Notes under the pieces: model-generated | Database searches by the model: none | Told to the model about the DNA's origin: nothing | The model's input: the letters and a program-made list of their open reading frames with translations, nothing else | NCBI RefSeq assembly: GCF_000711955.1 | Contig: NZ_JONR01000011.1 | Location: 1-64,000, forward strand | Source of the DNA: Nevskia soli DSM 19509 | GTDB lineage: Bacteria > Pseudomonadota > Gammaproteobacteria > Nevskiales > Nevskiaceae | Reading direction: 5' to 3' | DNA length: 64,000 bases | Made by a program: the position numbers and the translations under genes | Part shown: positions 6,977-15,400 of the stretch, piece after piece | Layout of the letters: each line of letters starts with the position of its first letter | How positions within the stretch are numbered: position 1 is the stretch's first letter

Positions 6977-7555
6977 ATGGATTACGCACGTTTCCGTTCG
7001 CGCCTGGGCGCTCACATCCTCGACATCCTCCTGATGATTCCGCTCGTCGGCCTGATGATCGCCATCGGCGCGGGCAACCAGTCCACCGCCATATCGCTCA
7101 TCCCGTTCCAGGGACTCATCCTCTGCGCCTACACCTTCTACTTCCACGCCAAGTCCGGGCAGACGCTCGGCAAGCGCTGGCTCGGCATCAAGGTGGTGAC
7201 GCTGGAAGGCGGGCCGATCGGCTACGCCGGATCCTTCCGCCGCAACCTCATCATGCTCTGCGAAAGCCTGCCGTGGATCGCCGCCACCATGATCGCCGCC
7301 CTGCATGTGACCGAGGAGCAGTTCAGCACGCTGCATGGGCGCGCCTACACGCAACTGCTCAGGAGCCTGCAGCCGGCGTGGTACCCGGTCGTCGCCAAGG
7401 TATTCGCGGTGCTTCTGCTCGCCGAGATCGCTTCCATCTTCCTGAGCAAGCGCAATCAGAGCCTGCACGATTTCATCGCCGGCACCGTGGTGGTGAAGCT
7501 GCCGCCGCGGACGCAGCCGCTCGCGCCTGCGCCCACGGAGCCGGTCAATACCTGA
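6977..7555 (+). CDS. RDD-family membrane protein
   Basis: A 192-aa integral membrane protein with the RDD pattern: Arg-rich start then Asp in the first helix (RFRSRLGAHILDILLMIPLVG), and later GQTLGKRWLGIKVV and a final SLHDFIAGTVVV. There are about four membrane segments. The family is widespread and poorly characterised; some members affect ion or osmolyte transport. A short proline-rich cytoplasmic tail ends the protein. GAAGG precedes ATG 6977. The codon use is host-like, unlike the gene before it. Confidence 0.85.
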   Translation: MDYARFRSRLGAHILDILLMIPLVGLMIAIGAGNQSTAISLIPFQGLILCAYTFYFHAKSGQTLGKRWLGIKVVTLEGGPIGYAGSFRRNLIMLCESLPWIAATMIAALHVTEEQFSTLHGRAYTQLLRSLQPAWYPVVAKVFAVLLLAEIASIFLSKRNQSLHDFIAGTVVVKLPPRTQPLAPAPTEPVNT

Positions 7556-7674
7556 GCTGCGCTGAATCGCCAGGAGAGATGTGCAATAGTGGGAGGCGCC
7601 GGTTCCGGCCGAGGGGAATCCCGCGGGACGCTGCACAATTGGGCGGCCGGTGCGCCCGGCATCGGGGAATCGAA

Positions 7675-8025
7675 GTGAGAGAAGTGACCGCATCCATCAC
7701 CGGCACCGTGGCCGGCATCCTGTCGCTGGCCGCATGCGCGCTATGGGCGTTCGATGGCCCGCTGCTGTTCAGCCTGGTGAGGACCGGCGCCTTGAGCCCC
7801 GTCTCGGCGCTTCCGGCTATCGCCTTGGTACTGACGCTGCTGACCGGCGGGATCCGCGCGCTGCGGTGTCGCAGCGGCAAGGTGGTCTTCCCGCTGGCCA
7901 TGGTGTTCACGATCCTGACGGCCTTCGCCATGCAGTTCTTCAACTTCCTGCCGACGCTCGCGCTCGCCCTGGCGGCCTCCATTGCGGGGCTGGTGTATGC
8001 GTTTGCGCCGAAGAGAAATCCGTAG
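7675..8025 (+). CDS. Small hypothetical membrane protein
   Basis: A 116-aa protein with four predicted membrane helices (TVAGILSLAACALWAF; ALPAIALVLTLLTGG; VVFPLAMVFTILTAF; LALALAASIAGLVYAF), ending in a basic KRNP tail. The start is uncertain: GTG 7675 and GTG 7684 are both possible and the ribosome site is weak. No family is recognised. It follows the RDD gene by 119 bases and precedes an orphan HigA by 39. Confidence 0.65.
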   Translation: MREVTASITGTVAGILSLAACALWAFDGPLLFSLVRTGALSPVSALPAIALVLTLLTGGIRALRCRSGKVVFPLAMVFTILTAFAMQFFNFLPTLALALAASIAGLVYAFAPKRNP

Positions 8026-8064
8026 GCCGGCTGCACACGCCCTGGATTACGAGGACGACTACCG

Positions 8065-8358
8065 ATGGCCATGCACAATCCCACCCATCCCGGTAAATTC
8101 ATCACCGAGGTCTACCTTGAGCCCAACGGCATCAGCGGCCGGGAGCTTGCCCTCAAGCTCAGCGTCGCCGCATCCACCCGGAGCCGGGTCTTGAAAGGCA
8201 CCAGCGGCATCAGCCCCGAGATGGCGCTGCGGCTTTCCAAGGCGCTCGGCCGCTCGCCCGAGAGCTGGCTCGCCTTGCAGTACAACCACGATCTGTGGCA
8301 GGCGAAGCGGACGGTCGATCTGGGCAAGGTCGGCAAGGCCAGGCTTACCGCAGCTTGA
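8065..8358 (+). CDS. higA: Orphan HigA-family antitoxin / HTH regulator
   Basis: A 97-aa HTH_3 protein with the HigA signature MHNPTHPGKFITEVYLEPNGISGRELA at the N-terminus and the family C-terminus SPEMALRLSKALGRSPESWLALQ. No RelE/HigB toxin gene lies upstream, where a membrane protein is found, or downstream, so it appears solitary. It may be the residue of a higBA module or a regulator of its own. One oddity is TRSR in the recognition helix where the family usually has TxSR with a preceding proline. Confidence 0.85.
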   Translation: MAMHNPTHPGKFITEVYLEPNGISGRELALKLSVAASTRSRVLKGTSGISPEMALRLSKALGRSPESWLALQYNHDLWQAKRTVDLGKVGKARLTAA

Positions 8359-8395
8359 TACTCAAGCTGCCGTCAGAACATTCCCGGAGGCTCCC

Positions 8396-8878
8396 ATGCC
8401 GACCATCGAACACCGCCTCTCCGCCCGCGGCCTGATCCTGCCGCCGCCGATCACGCCGCCGCCGGGCGTGGCCCTGCCCTTCCAGTTCGTGCGGCTGGTC
8501 GGCAACCGCGCCATCTTCTCCGGCCACGGCCCGCAGAATCCGGACGGCTCGCTCGCCGCGCCGCTGGGCAAGCTGGGGCGGGAGCTGTCGGTGGAGCAGG
8601 GCTACGACGCGGCGCGGCTGACGGCGCTGTCCATCCTTGGCAGTCTGCAACGCGCCCTAGGCGATCTGGATCGCATCACCGCCTGGGCGCGCGTCTTCGG
8701 CATGGTCAACGCGGCGCCCGGCTTCAACCGCCAGCCGAGCGTGATCAACGGCTTTTCCGACCTGATCCTCGAGCTCTTCGGCCCGGAGATCGGCGCCCAC
8801 TCCAGAAGCGCGGTGGGCATGGCGGAGCTGCCGTTCGACATCCCCGTGGAGATCGAGGGCGAGGTGGCGTTTTCCTGA
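8396..8878 (+). CDS. RidA (YjgF/YER057c/UK114)-family protein
   Basis: A 160-aa protein of the RidA superfamily. FVRLVGNRAIFSGHGPQNPDG near the start and ILGSLQRALGDLDRITAWARVFGMVN in the middle match the trimeric fold. GRELSVEQGYDAARLTAL is the usual helix. RidA proteins deaminate reactive enamine/imine intermediates from PLP enzymes. The catalytic Arg of canonical RidA lies in a C-terminal RxxV motif that I do not see clearly, so this may be a divergent subgroup. GGAGG precedes ATG 8396. Confidence 0.85.
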   Translation: MPTIEHRLSARGLILPPPITPPPGVALPFQFVRLVGNRAIFSGHGPQNPDGSLAAPLGKLGRELSVEQGYDAARLTALSILGSLQRALGDLDRITAWARVFGMVNAAPGFNRQPSVINGFSDLILELFGPEIGAHSRSAVGMAELPFDIPVEIEGEVAFS

Positions 8879-8945
8879 GGTGGGGCGGCGGACTGTGCTG
8901 CGGGTGGCTGGCAGGTTACCCTTTGCCGAATAACTGGAGCCAGAC

Positions 8946-9362
8946 TTGAAACCCGCTACCCCGCTGCTACTCGCCGTATTGACACTCGCCTCATTGTCCG
9001 GATGCGCCTCGAGACAGGAAGAATCCACAGCGGCAGCCGCCGCCGGAGCCGAAACGCGCCCGTCGCTGGCCGCAAAGTACGCAAGCTCCCGGTCGCAGGA
9101 TGTGGCCGCTTCGATCCTGCGCAAGTGGAAGCGCCCGCCGGGCTCGGATAAAAATGCCAGAGCGCTGGTGGACGTGGAAATGACCAGCGACGGCGACGTC
9201 GTGGTGGCGGAAGTCACCGAGAGCGACGGGGACGCCGCGTTCAATCAGTCGGTGATACAGGCGGTCTATCGAACCAGTCCGCTGCCCACATCCGACGATC
9301 CCCGCGAGTTCACTCCCAACGTGAGCATCTGCATCTCGCAGACCCCGCGCAATTGCCGATGA
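8946..9362 (+). CDS. Lipoprotein with TolA/TonB-like C-terminal domain
   Basis: A 138-aa product with a signal peptide and lipobox (LSGC, Cys20), a short Ala-rich linker, and a C-terminal domain resembling that of TolA/TonB: ASILRKWKRPPGSDKNARALVDVEMTSDGDVV, then SVIQAVYRTSPLP. This fold usually mediates envelope protein contacts. The lipid anchor instead of a transmembrane helix sets it apart from true TolA/TonB, so energy transduction is unlikely. It is four bases ahead of the next exported protein and probably co-transcribed. Confidence 0.7.
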   Translation: MKPATPLLLAVLTLASLSGCASRQEESTAAAAAGAETRPSLAAKYASSRSQDVAASILRKWKRPPGSDKNARALVDVEMTSDGDVVVAEVTESDGDAAFNQSVIQAVYRTSPLPTSDDPREFTPNVSICISQTPRNCR

Positions 9363-9366
9363 AGTC

Positions 9367-9687
9367 ATGCGGGCTTTCACCCGGGGCCAGGCGGCTACGC
9401 TCACCCGCCTCCTGATCACGGCCCTGGCTTGCACCGTGCCTTGTGCCACAGCGCACGGCAAGGCGCCGGAGCGCGCGGTAACAGGCACGGCCGTCATCTC
9501 GGCACACGAGCCGGCATTGCGCATCGAGCGGCCGGCTACCGCACAATACGTCGGTGCGGCCCGCTGGGACCTGTACGGCATGGCCGACTGCGAGCTGCAC
9601 GTCTTCGTCGAGGCCGATGCGCGCAAAAGCGTGGAGCGCCCGTACCGGGTGCAATTCGAAAGCCGCCTGCCGACGGCGCACCTTTGA
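9367..9687 (+). CDS. Exported hypothetical protein
   Basis: A 106-aa product with a long N-terminal signal peptide (LTRLLITALACTVPCATAHG, likely cleaved near residue 31). The mature part is beta-rich, about 75 residues with one cysteine, and no recognised domain. The four-base gap after the TolA-like lipoprotein gene suggests a two-gene envelope operon. Confidence 0.6.
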   Translation: MRAFTRGQAATLTRLLITALACTVPCATAHGKAPERAVTGTAVISAHEPALRIERPATAQYVGAARWDLYGMADCELHVFVEADARKSVERPYRVQFESRLPTAHL

Positions 9688-9704
9688 TCATGCAAGTTCG
9701 CCAT

Positions 9705-9737
9705 ACTAACGCTTTACGTTACTAACGAATTACGTTA
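9705..9737. promoter_or_regulatory. Tandem operators of the higBA pair
   Basis: A 16-bp unit (ACTAACGNNTTACGTT) is repeated head to tail at 9705-9720 and 9721-9736. Each unit carries the inverted repeat TAACG-N5-CGTTA (9707-9721 and 9723-9737). They end nine bases before the toxin start. HigA antitoxins normally repress their own promoter through such palindromes. The two sites are 16 bp apart, so cooperative binding is plausible. Confidence 0.8.
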
Positions 9738-9746
9738 CTATTCGCC

Positions 9747-10028
9747 ATGGCAATACAGTCCTTCGCGTGCACCGACACGGAAAGCCTGTTCGACGGCACG
9801 CGAATCCGGCGTTTCGTCAATATCGAGGCCGTGGCCATGCGCAAGCTGGCGATGCTGAATCGCGCGGGAAAGCTGGACGACCTGCGCATCCCGCCCGGCA
9901 ACCGGCTGGAAGCCCTCAAAGGCAAGCGCAGCGGCCAATACAGCATTCGCGTCAACGATCAGTTTCGCGTCTGCTTCCGCTGGACCCCACAGGGCCCGAC
10001 AGACGTCGAGATCGTGGACTATCACTGA
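9747..10028 (+). CDS. higB: HigB-type (RelE superfamily) toxin
   Basis: A 93-aa ribosome-dependent mRNA interferase candidate. The family pattern is clear: a basic middle (LDDLRIPPGNRLEALKGKRSGQYSIRVNDQFRVCF) and a C-terminal VEIVDYH with the conserved final histidine. The stop codon abuts the GTG of the antitoxin gene, so the order is toxin first, as usual for higBA. No ribosome site is visible at ATG 9747, which suggests low toxin translation. Confidence 0.92.
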   Translation: MAIQSFACTDTESLFDGTRIRRFVNIEAVAMRKLAMLNRAGKLDDLRIPPGNRLEALKGKRSGQYSIRVNDQFRVCFRWTPQGPTDVEIVDYH

Positions 10029-10349
10029 GTGAGCAAGCACATGCGCAAGATCCCCTACCCACATCCCGGCGAAATCCTCCTGGAAGAATTCCTCAAGCCC
10101 ATGGGTATCACCCAGTACCGGCTGGCGAAGGAAATCGGCGTATCGCAGCGCCGGATCGGCGAGATCGTGGCGGGTAAGCGCGGCGTCACGGCGGACACCG
10201 GCCTGCGCCTGTCCCGTTTCTTCGGCATGTCCGAAGGGTTCTGGACCGGCCTGCAGCTGGACTACGACGCTGCCCAAGCGAAGGATGCCCTGGCCAAAAC
10301 GCTCGCCAGGATCAAGCCGTGGGCCGCAAGCGGCAGCCACGCCACCTGA
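10029..10349 (+). CDS. higA: HigA antitoxin
   Basis: A 106-aa HTH_3 antitoxin with the HigA opening IPYPHPGEILLEEFLKPMGITQYRLAKEIG and C-terminal LRLSRFFGMSEGFWTGLQLDYD. Translation starts at GTG 10029, immediately after the toxin stop, or at ATG 10041. It neutralises HigB and should bind the tandem operators at 9705-9737. Its sequence differs from the solitary HigA at 8065, so cross-talk is not assured. Confidence 0.93.
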   Translation: MSKHMRKIPYPHPGEILLEEFLKPMGITQYRLAKEIGVSQRRIGEIVAGKRGVTADTGLRLSRFFGMSEGFWTGLQLDYDAAQAKDALAKTLARIKPWAASGSHAT

Positions 10350-10384
10350 GTGTTGCCGGGCGACCGGTTTTAATCGCCCTCTCC

Positions 10385-10896
10385 TCAAATCGCCGCCGCC
10401 GCATACCGGAACACCGCCATCGCCAGCACCGCCGCGCCCAGCAGCCGGCGGTGACGCGCCCGCTGATCATGGCGCGCTGGCGCAGGGCGGCGATGCGCTG
10501 CTGTGTTTCCGCTGAAGGCGGCGCACCTTCCGCGGCCCCTGCCTGCAACTTGAACAGGGCCTGGCCGGCTGGGCGGCCGATCAGCAAGGTCACCGCCAGC
10601 GACAGCAGCGCCGCCACGGCGCCGGCGGCGAGCACGCGGGCGCTGGCCGAGTCGTCGTGATGATGCAGGGTGGCGAACAGGTAGATGCCGGAGACGATGG
10701 TCAGCAGCGCCGCGATCAGCGAGACGCGGGCGGCGCGCCGCCCCACCAGACTCAGCCAGCGACCGGCGCCTTCCGCCGCGTGCCGCGCCAGCAGGGGCGC
10801 CACCACGCCGGCCATGATGAAGGTGGCGCCGGCCCAGGCCACGCCGGACAAGACATGGACCGCGCGGGCCAGCACAATAAGGCTCAGTTCGTTCAT
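10385..10896 (-). CDS. CopD/DUF2269-like membrane protein with probable frameshift near its end
   Basis: The protein has four to five helices: MNELSLIVLARAVHVLSGVAWAGATFIMAG, then LIAALLTIVSGIYLFATLHHHD and further segments, with histidines in helix 1 and the HHHD loop. Up to about 10450 the frame starting at ATG 10896 is natural. Beyond it the frame turns into an Arg/Trp/Cys-rich run that ends at 10312 inside the higA gene. One frame over, the same DNA reads LLGAAVLAMAVFRYAAAAI and stops at 10385, a normal final helix. A one-base change near 10440-10455, in the genome or in sequencing, explains this. The partner TetR is divergent. Confidence 0.7.
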
Positions 10897-10923
10897 CGGT
10901 ATCTCCTCGTCGCCGATATTGGA

Positions 10924-10938
10924 TATACATACTGTATA
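10924..10938. promoter_or_regulatory. TetR operator candidate TATAC-N5-GTATA
   Basis: The palindrome TATACATACTGTATA lies in the 50-bp gap between the divergent membrane protein and TetR genes, the usual place for a TetR autoregulatory operator. Confidence 0.65.
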
Positions 10939-10946
10939 CTCAACTT

Positions 10947-11582
10947 ATGATTGTCAAGAGCACACCCCGTTCCTACAGCAGCCCCGCGCGCGCCGCCGCC
11001 GCCGATGAAACGCGCGCGCGCATCCTCGTCGCCGCCCGCACCCTCCTCGGCGACGGCAAGGGCCTGCCGCCGTTCTCGCTCGACAACGTGGCCAAGCAGG
11101 CCGGCGTGACGCGGTTGACGGTGTACAACCAGTTCGAATCCAAGCGCGGCCTGCTGGAAGCGGTGTTCGACGACGTGGCGGAAGAAGGCGGCCTGACCGA
11201 ATTGCCCGCGGTCTTCGCCGAACCCGACATCGACGTCGCCCTGCGCCGCTTCGTCTCCGTCTTCTGCCGCTTCTGGTCCGGCCACGGCAGCGCCGGCCCG
11301 CTGATGCCCAAGTTCGGCGCCCTGGCCAAGCTGGACCCGGAGACCGCCGCCAGCCTGCGCCTGCGCACCGAGCGCCGCCGCCAGTCCCTGACGGTACTGG
11401 TCAAGCGCCTGCTGCCGGACGCACCCAAGCCCAGCGCGGAACTGGTGGACGTGCTCTTCGCCCTCACCGGCTTCGAAATGTTCGAAGCCCTCTCCGCCCG
11501 CAACCGCAGCGCAGCGGCGGTGGAGGTGCTGGTGCAGGAACTGGTGGCGCAGACGGTGGCGCGGTATCGCGGCGGGAAGTGA
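10947..11582 (+). CDS. TetR-family transcriptional regulator
   Basis: A 211-aa regulator. The N-terminal TetR HTH covers about residues 20-70 (TRARILVAARTLLGDG, then FSLDNVAKQAGVTRLTVYNQFESKRGLLEAVF). The variable C-terminal ligand domain is helical. It is divergent from a small membrane protein gene across a 50-bp gap with the palindrome at 10924-10938, so that gene is the likely target. The ligand is unknown. The 256 bases after it, up to 11838, hold no gene I can support. Confidence 0.9.
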   Translation: MIVKSTPRSYSSPARAAAADETRARILVAARTLLGDGKGLPPFSLDNVAKQAGVTRLTVYNQFESKRGLLEAVFDDVAEEGGLTELPAVFAEPDIDVALRRFVSVFCRFWSGHGSAGPLMPKFGALAKLDPETAASLRLRTERRRQSLTVLVKRLLPDAPKPSAELVDVLFALTGFEMFEALSARNRSAAAVEVLVQELVAQTVARYRGGK

Positions 11583-11838
11583 TGCGGCCATAGGCGCCAC
11601 TCGCTTCATGCGCCTTCGCGTGGCATCCTGTTGCGAGGGGAATCACAATGACGACGCTTTGATCGGATTGCCCCACAGCCGAGCGCATTCCTGCCTACGA
11701 CTGCTGATCACGAGCGCTTCCAACCCTACACGCTTCCGCTCCATCAAAGCAGGAATAAGATCGTCAGGCGTGAAGCAGTCCGGTGAACGCGCCCCCCCCG
11801 CGCGTTGACGGGCAGACCAGATCCAGGGAGGAACCCCA

Positions 11839-12480
11839 ATGAGCAAACTCAAAGTCCAGGCCTTCTCCATCTCGGTTGACGGCTACGGCGCCGGCCCGGG
11901 CCAGAACCTCGAAAACCCGCTCGGCGTCGGCGGCATGGCCCTGCACGAATGGGCCTTCGCCACGCGCACCTTCCAGAAGATGTTCGGCAAGGGAGGCGGC
12001 GACACCGGCATCGACGACGACTTCGCCGCCCGCGGCTTCCACAACATCGGCGCCAACATCCTCGGCCGCAACATGTTCGGCCCCGTGCGCGGCCCCTGGC
12101 CGGACGAGAGCTGGAAGGGCTGGTGGGGCGACAATCCGCCCTACCATACGCCGGTGTTCGTCCTCACCCACCACGCCCGCGCCCCCATCCCCATGCAGGG
12201 CGGCACCACCTTCCACTTCGTCACCGCGGGCATCCACGCCGCCCTGGAGCAGGCCAGGGCCGCGGCCCAGGGCAAGGACATCCGCCTCGGCGGCGGCGTC
12301 GCCACCGTGCGCCAGTTCCTGCGCGCCGGCCTCATCGACGAACTGCACCTGGCCATCTCGCCCGTTGTCCTCGGTTCCGGCGAAAACCTGCTGGAAGGCA
12401 TCAACCTGCCGGAACTGGGCTACCGCGTCACCGAGCACGCCGCCACGGCGAAGGCCACCCACATCGTCCTGACCCGCTGA
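11839..12480 (+). CDS. Dihydrofolate reductase family (RibD C-terminal-like) protein
   Basis: A 213-aa protein of the RibD-C/DHFR-like fold, similar to the bacterial YyaP/YwjB group. It starts LKVQAFSISVDGYGAGPGQ and contains NILGRNMFGPVRGPW, TPVFVLTHHARAPIPMQGG and DIRLGGGVATVRQFLRAGLIDELHLAISPVVLGSGENLL. The last region is the NADPH-binding signature of the family. The substrate is unknown for most members. GGAGGAA precedes ATG 11839. It stands as a single gene. Confidence 0.9.
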   Translation: MSKLKVQAFSISVDGYGAGPGQNLENPLGVGGMALHEWAFATRTFQKMFGKGGGDTGIDDDFAARGFHNIGANILGRNMFGPVRGPWPDESWKGWWGDNPPYHTPVFVLTHHARAPIPMQGGTTFHFVTAGIHAALEQARAAAQGKDIRLGGGVATVRQFLRAGLIDELHLAISPVVLGSGENLLEGINLPELGYRVTEHAATAKATHIVLTR

Positions 12481-12528
12481 GGCCGGAGAATAGCGCTGAG
12501 CTGAAGCACGCGGAACGCACGCCCCCCG

Positions 12529-12927
12529 CTACTTCCGGCTACAGGGAAACGCATCCTTGAACGCATCGAGCGCCACGCCGAAGTAATCCTTCTCCATCTG
12601 CTCGGGATGATTGCCGGCGTAGTGCGTGAACGCGGCGATGAGCTGCATCCTGGTGGTCTGCGGCGGCACGCAGGCGTCGAACTGCTGCCGGCCCCGCCAG
12701 TCCTTCGAGGTGGTTGCCGATTGCAGGCTGGAGAACGCGCCCCAGCAATAGCCGGTATAGAAATCCGTGGGCAGGCGGACCTCGCCGGTGCCGCTCTGCG
12801 CCGCGGGAATGGCCTTGCAGGCGGACAGCATCTGCCCCGCGGTGTCCTGCTGCGCATCCGCCGGGAAGACGGCGAGCGCGAAAGCCGCGGCAAGCGGCAA
12901 CAGCAATCTGCTCATACGGCCATTCAT
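12529..12927 (-). CDS. Rap1a/Tai-like exported protein
   Basis: A 132-aa product with a signal peptide (LLLPLAAAFALAVFPADA, cleavage about residue 25) and four cysteines in the mature part: LSACKAI, YTGYCWGAFSSLQS, FDACVPPQTT and the C-terminal FPCSRK. The YCxGxxxg helix plus paired cysteines resembles the Rap1a/Tai immunity fold, whose known members neutralise type VI effectors; most homologues have no known partner. No effector gene is nearby, so immunity is only one option. ATG 12927 or ATG 12915 may be the start. Confidence 0.65.
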   Translation of the reverse strand: MNGRMSRLLLPLAAAFALAVFPADAQQDTAGQMLSACKAIPAAQSGTGEVRLPTDFYTGYCWGAFSSLQSATTSKDWRGRQQFDACVPPQTTRMQLIAAFTHYAGNHPEQMEKDYFGVALDAFKDAFPCSRK

Positions 12928-13181
12928 GGGTTCGACCTTGTGTTTCACCGGGAGCCGTCGATACACGGCACGCCGCGCCTGTCGCGGCGCGAGCGGGCCA
13001 CGAATATACCAGCCTCCCGGCCTTGCCCGGGCGTAGCGGCACCGCCGAGACACGGCAGCGCCGAATCCGGCAGACTTGATCGACGGCGGCGGCAGGACAG
13101 CATCCGCAAAGCCCTGCCTGCGCACGCTTCCTGCATCAGTCGCACATAGCATCCGCACCGCAGCGCCACCAGGGAACACCG

Positions 13182-14549
13182 GTGAACCAAGACCAGCCCC
13201 TCCCCCGCGTCCTCGGCGTTTCCCAGGCCACCGCCGTGGTGGTCGGCACCATCATCGGCAGCGGCATCTTCCTGGTGCCGCGCGAGATGATGCAGGCGGC
13301 CGGCTCGGCCGGGTTGGTGTACCTGGCCTGGATCGCCGGCGGCCTGCTCTCGCTGTTCGGCGCGTTGACTTACGCCGAGCTGGGCGCGGCCCGGCCACAA
13401 GCGGGCGGCGAATACGCCTACCTGCGCGATGCCTACGGCGACCTCGCCGGCTTCCTCAATATGTGGACCTGGTTCGCCGTGGCCAAGCCGGCCTCCATCG
13501 CCAGCGTCACCATCGGCATCACCCGCGTGCTCGGCACCTTCCCCGCGCTGGACTTCCTCAACCGCCCCATCGCCCACGGCCTGCCCCTGCTGTGGGCGCA
13601 GCCCGCCGCCATCGGCTTCGCCTGGCTCGTCACCGGGCTCAACTACCTGGGCATCGAGAAGGCCGCCAACTTCCAGCTCGTCTTCACCTGGCTCAAGGGC
13701 CTGCTGGTGCTGGTCATAGTCGGCTTCTGCCTCTCCGGCGGCCATGGCGACACCGCCAACTTCCACACCCTCCTGCCCGGCGCCACCGGCGGCTTCACCG
13801 GCTTCATGATCGCCCTCACCGCCACCCTGTGGGCCTACGACGGCTGGAACGATCTGAACATGGCCGCCGGCGAAGTGAAGAACCCGCAGCGCACCCTGCC
13901 GCTGGCCCTGATCCTCGGCCTGCTCATCGTCGCCTTCCTCTACATGCTCACCAACGCCGCCATCCTCTACGTGCTGCCGCCAGCGGACATGGCCGCCTCG
14001 CCGCGCCCCGCCGTGGAAGCCATGCTGCGCAGCGCCGGCCCCGTCGGCGCGGGCCTGGTCTCCGCCGCCATGGCCCTGAGCATGCTCGTCACCCTCAACG
14101 GCACCGTCCTCTCCGGCGCGCGCATCCCCTACGCCGCCGCGCGTGACGGCCTGTTCTTCCGCCGCATGGCCGCCGTGCACCCGCGCTTCCACAGCCCCGC
14201 CAACTCGCTCATCGTGCAGGGCCTGCTCGCCACCGCCCTGCTCCTGCTCAGCGCCGGCTTCCAGGCCCTGTTCGAACTGGCCATCTTCGCCGAGTGGCTG
14301 ATCTACCTGCTCGCCGCCAGCACCGTCTTCGTCTTCCGCCGCCGCCCGGGCGAACCGCCCTCGCCCTACCGCATGCCCGGCTACCCGGTGGTGCCGGCGC
14401 TGTTCGTGCTCGCCGCCGGTGCCGTGCTGGTCTATACCTATGCCACCAACTTCCTGCACTCGCTCGCGGGGACCGCGCTGATCCTGGCGGGGGTGCCGTT
14501 GTATTGGTGGATCAGGAAGGGCCAACGACATCCGCCGGTAATCCACTGA
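13182..14549 (+). CDS. APC-superfamily amino acid permease
   Basis: A 455-aa transporter with about twelve membrane helices. Helix 1 has the unwound binding motif GTIIGSGIF (residues 22-30), and YAELGAARPQAGGEYAYLRDAYG follows, typical of L-amino acid transporter-type antiporters and amino acid permeases. WAYDGWNDLNMAAGEVKNPQRTLP is the conserved helix 6 to 7 region. Translation starts at GTG 13182. The substrate is not evident. The 254 bases before it hold no gene. Confidence 0.93.
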   Translation: MNQDQPLPRVLGVSQATAVVVGTIIGSGIFLVPREMMQAAGSAGLVYLAWIAGGLLSLFGALTYAELGAARPQAGGEYAYLRDAYGDLAGFLNMWTWFAVAKPASIASVTIGITRVLGTFPALDFLNRPIAHGLPLLWAQPAAIGFAWLVTGLNYLGIEKAANFQLVFTWLKGLLVLVIVGFCLSGGHGDTANFHTLLPGATGGFTGFMIALTATLWAYDGWNDLNMAAGEVKNPQRTLPLALILGLLIVAFLYMLTNAAILYVLPPADMAASPRPAVEAMLRSAGPVGAGLVSAAMALSMLVTLNGTVLSGARIPYAAARDGLFFRRMAAVHPRFHSPANSLIVQGLLATALLLLSAGFQALFELAIFAEWLIYLLAASTVFVFRRRPGEPPSPYRMPGYPVVPALFVLAAGAVLVYTYATNFLHSLAGTALILAGVPLYWWIRKGQRHPPVIH

Positions 14550-14797
14550 CCCGCTGTAAAGTCAGTTTGGGCAACTTGAGCAGGAGACCGCGCGGTACGC
14601 CCTCTTTCAGGCCGCCCCTACCGTCCATCCGGGCACGTCCGCTCCCGCCCCTTGGACGGGTCGCGCTTGCGCTAATCTGGTGGGCCCAAATCGCCGCCGC
14701 GTCCATCCCCGACGCGATGCAAGAGGCCTACGCCACCGCCGATCCGGAACATTGGGTCTTCTGGCAGTGTTTCGAAGATTTGCAGGAGAGAATTCGA

Positions 14798-15373
14798 ATG
14801 GCCGACCCAGGGCATCCAATGATTCATGTACAGCTGGAAGAATCCGATTTCCTCCAAGGCAGCAAGCTCGGTACGCGCTGGAGCGTCAAGCGCTGGATTT
14901 TTGTGGCGTTCATTCCGAGCGTCATGTATCTCGGCATGGGTTTGTTCCTGATGTTTTCCCCTACCGCGGCACACAGGTATGGCTCCCTGGGGTTGTTCAT
15001 CATGCTTCTGGTCCCGGCCGGATGGATACTGGGCGCGCTCACCCGACTGATCTACTTTCCCTACAGGGCACGCAAGATGTTCAGGGCGCGGAAGCAGATC
15101 AGCAGGCCCTTCACGCTTTCGTGGGGCGAGACTGGCCTCACCGTCGACAATGAGAACGGGCACATGCTCATACCCTGGGGAGATTTCGTCAAATGGCTTC
15201 AGGACGAACACGTATTGCTGCTGTTCACTTCCCGCATCCTGTACATGAACATTCCCAAGCGGACGTTCGCGAGCAGCAATCAGTTAGCGGACTTCACTGC
15301 ACACCTCGTGAAAAAGGTTAATCCCCGGCCCGCAACTCCGGCGGAAAAACCGGCCGCCTTGGATCAACGCTGA
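14798..15373 (+). CDS. YcxB-like membrane protein
   Basis: A 191-aa protein with two membrane helices (KRWIFVAFIPSVMYLGMGLFL and SLGLFIMLLVPAGWILGAL) and a C-terminal YcxB-like domain (ISRPFTLSWGETGLTVDNENGHMLIPWGDFVKWLQDEHVLLLF). This small PH-like domain is common in membrane proteins of unknown function. AGGAGAG lies seven bases before ATG 14798. An upstream ATG at 14717 is possible but codes an unconvincing extension. Confidence 0.72.
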   Translation: MADPGHPMIHVQLEESDFLQGSKLGTRWSVKRWIFVAFIPSVMYLGMGLFLMFSPTAAHRYGSLGLFIMLLVPAGWILGALTRLIYFPYRARKMFRARKQISRPFTLSWGETGLTVDNENGHMLIPWGDFVKWLQDEHVLLLFTSRILYMNIPKRTFASSNQLADFTAHLVKKVNPRPATPAEKPAALDQR

Positions 15374-15400
15374 ATCCAGGCGAAAACTGATTTCAATGAA

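Noticed and set aside
11643..11870. 75-codon minus-strand frame in the gap after the TetR gene
   Set aside because: It overlaps the start of the DHFR-like gene, has no ribosome site and no recognisable domain.
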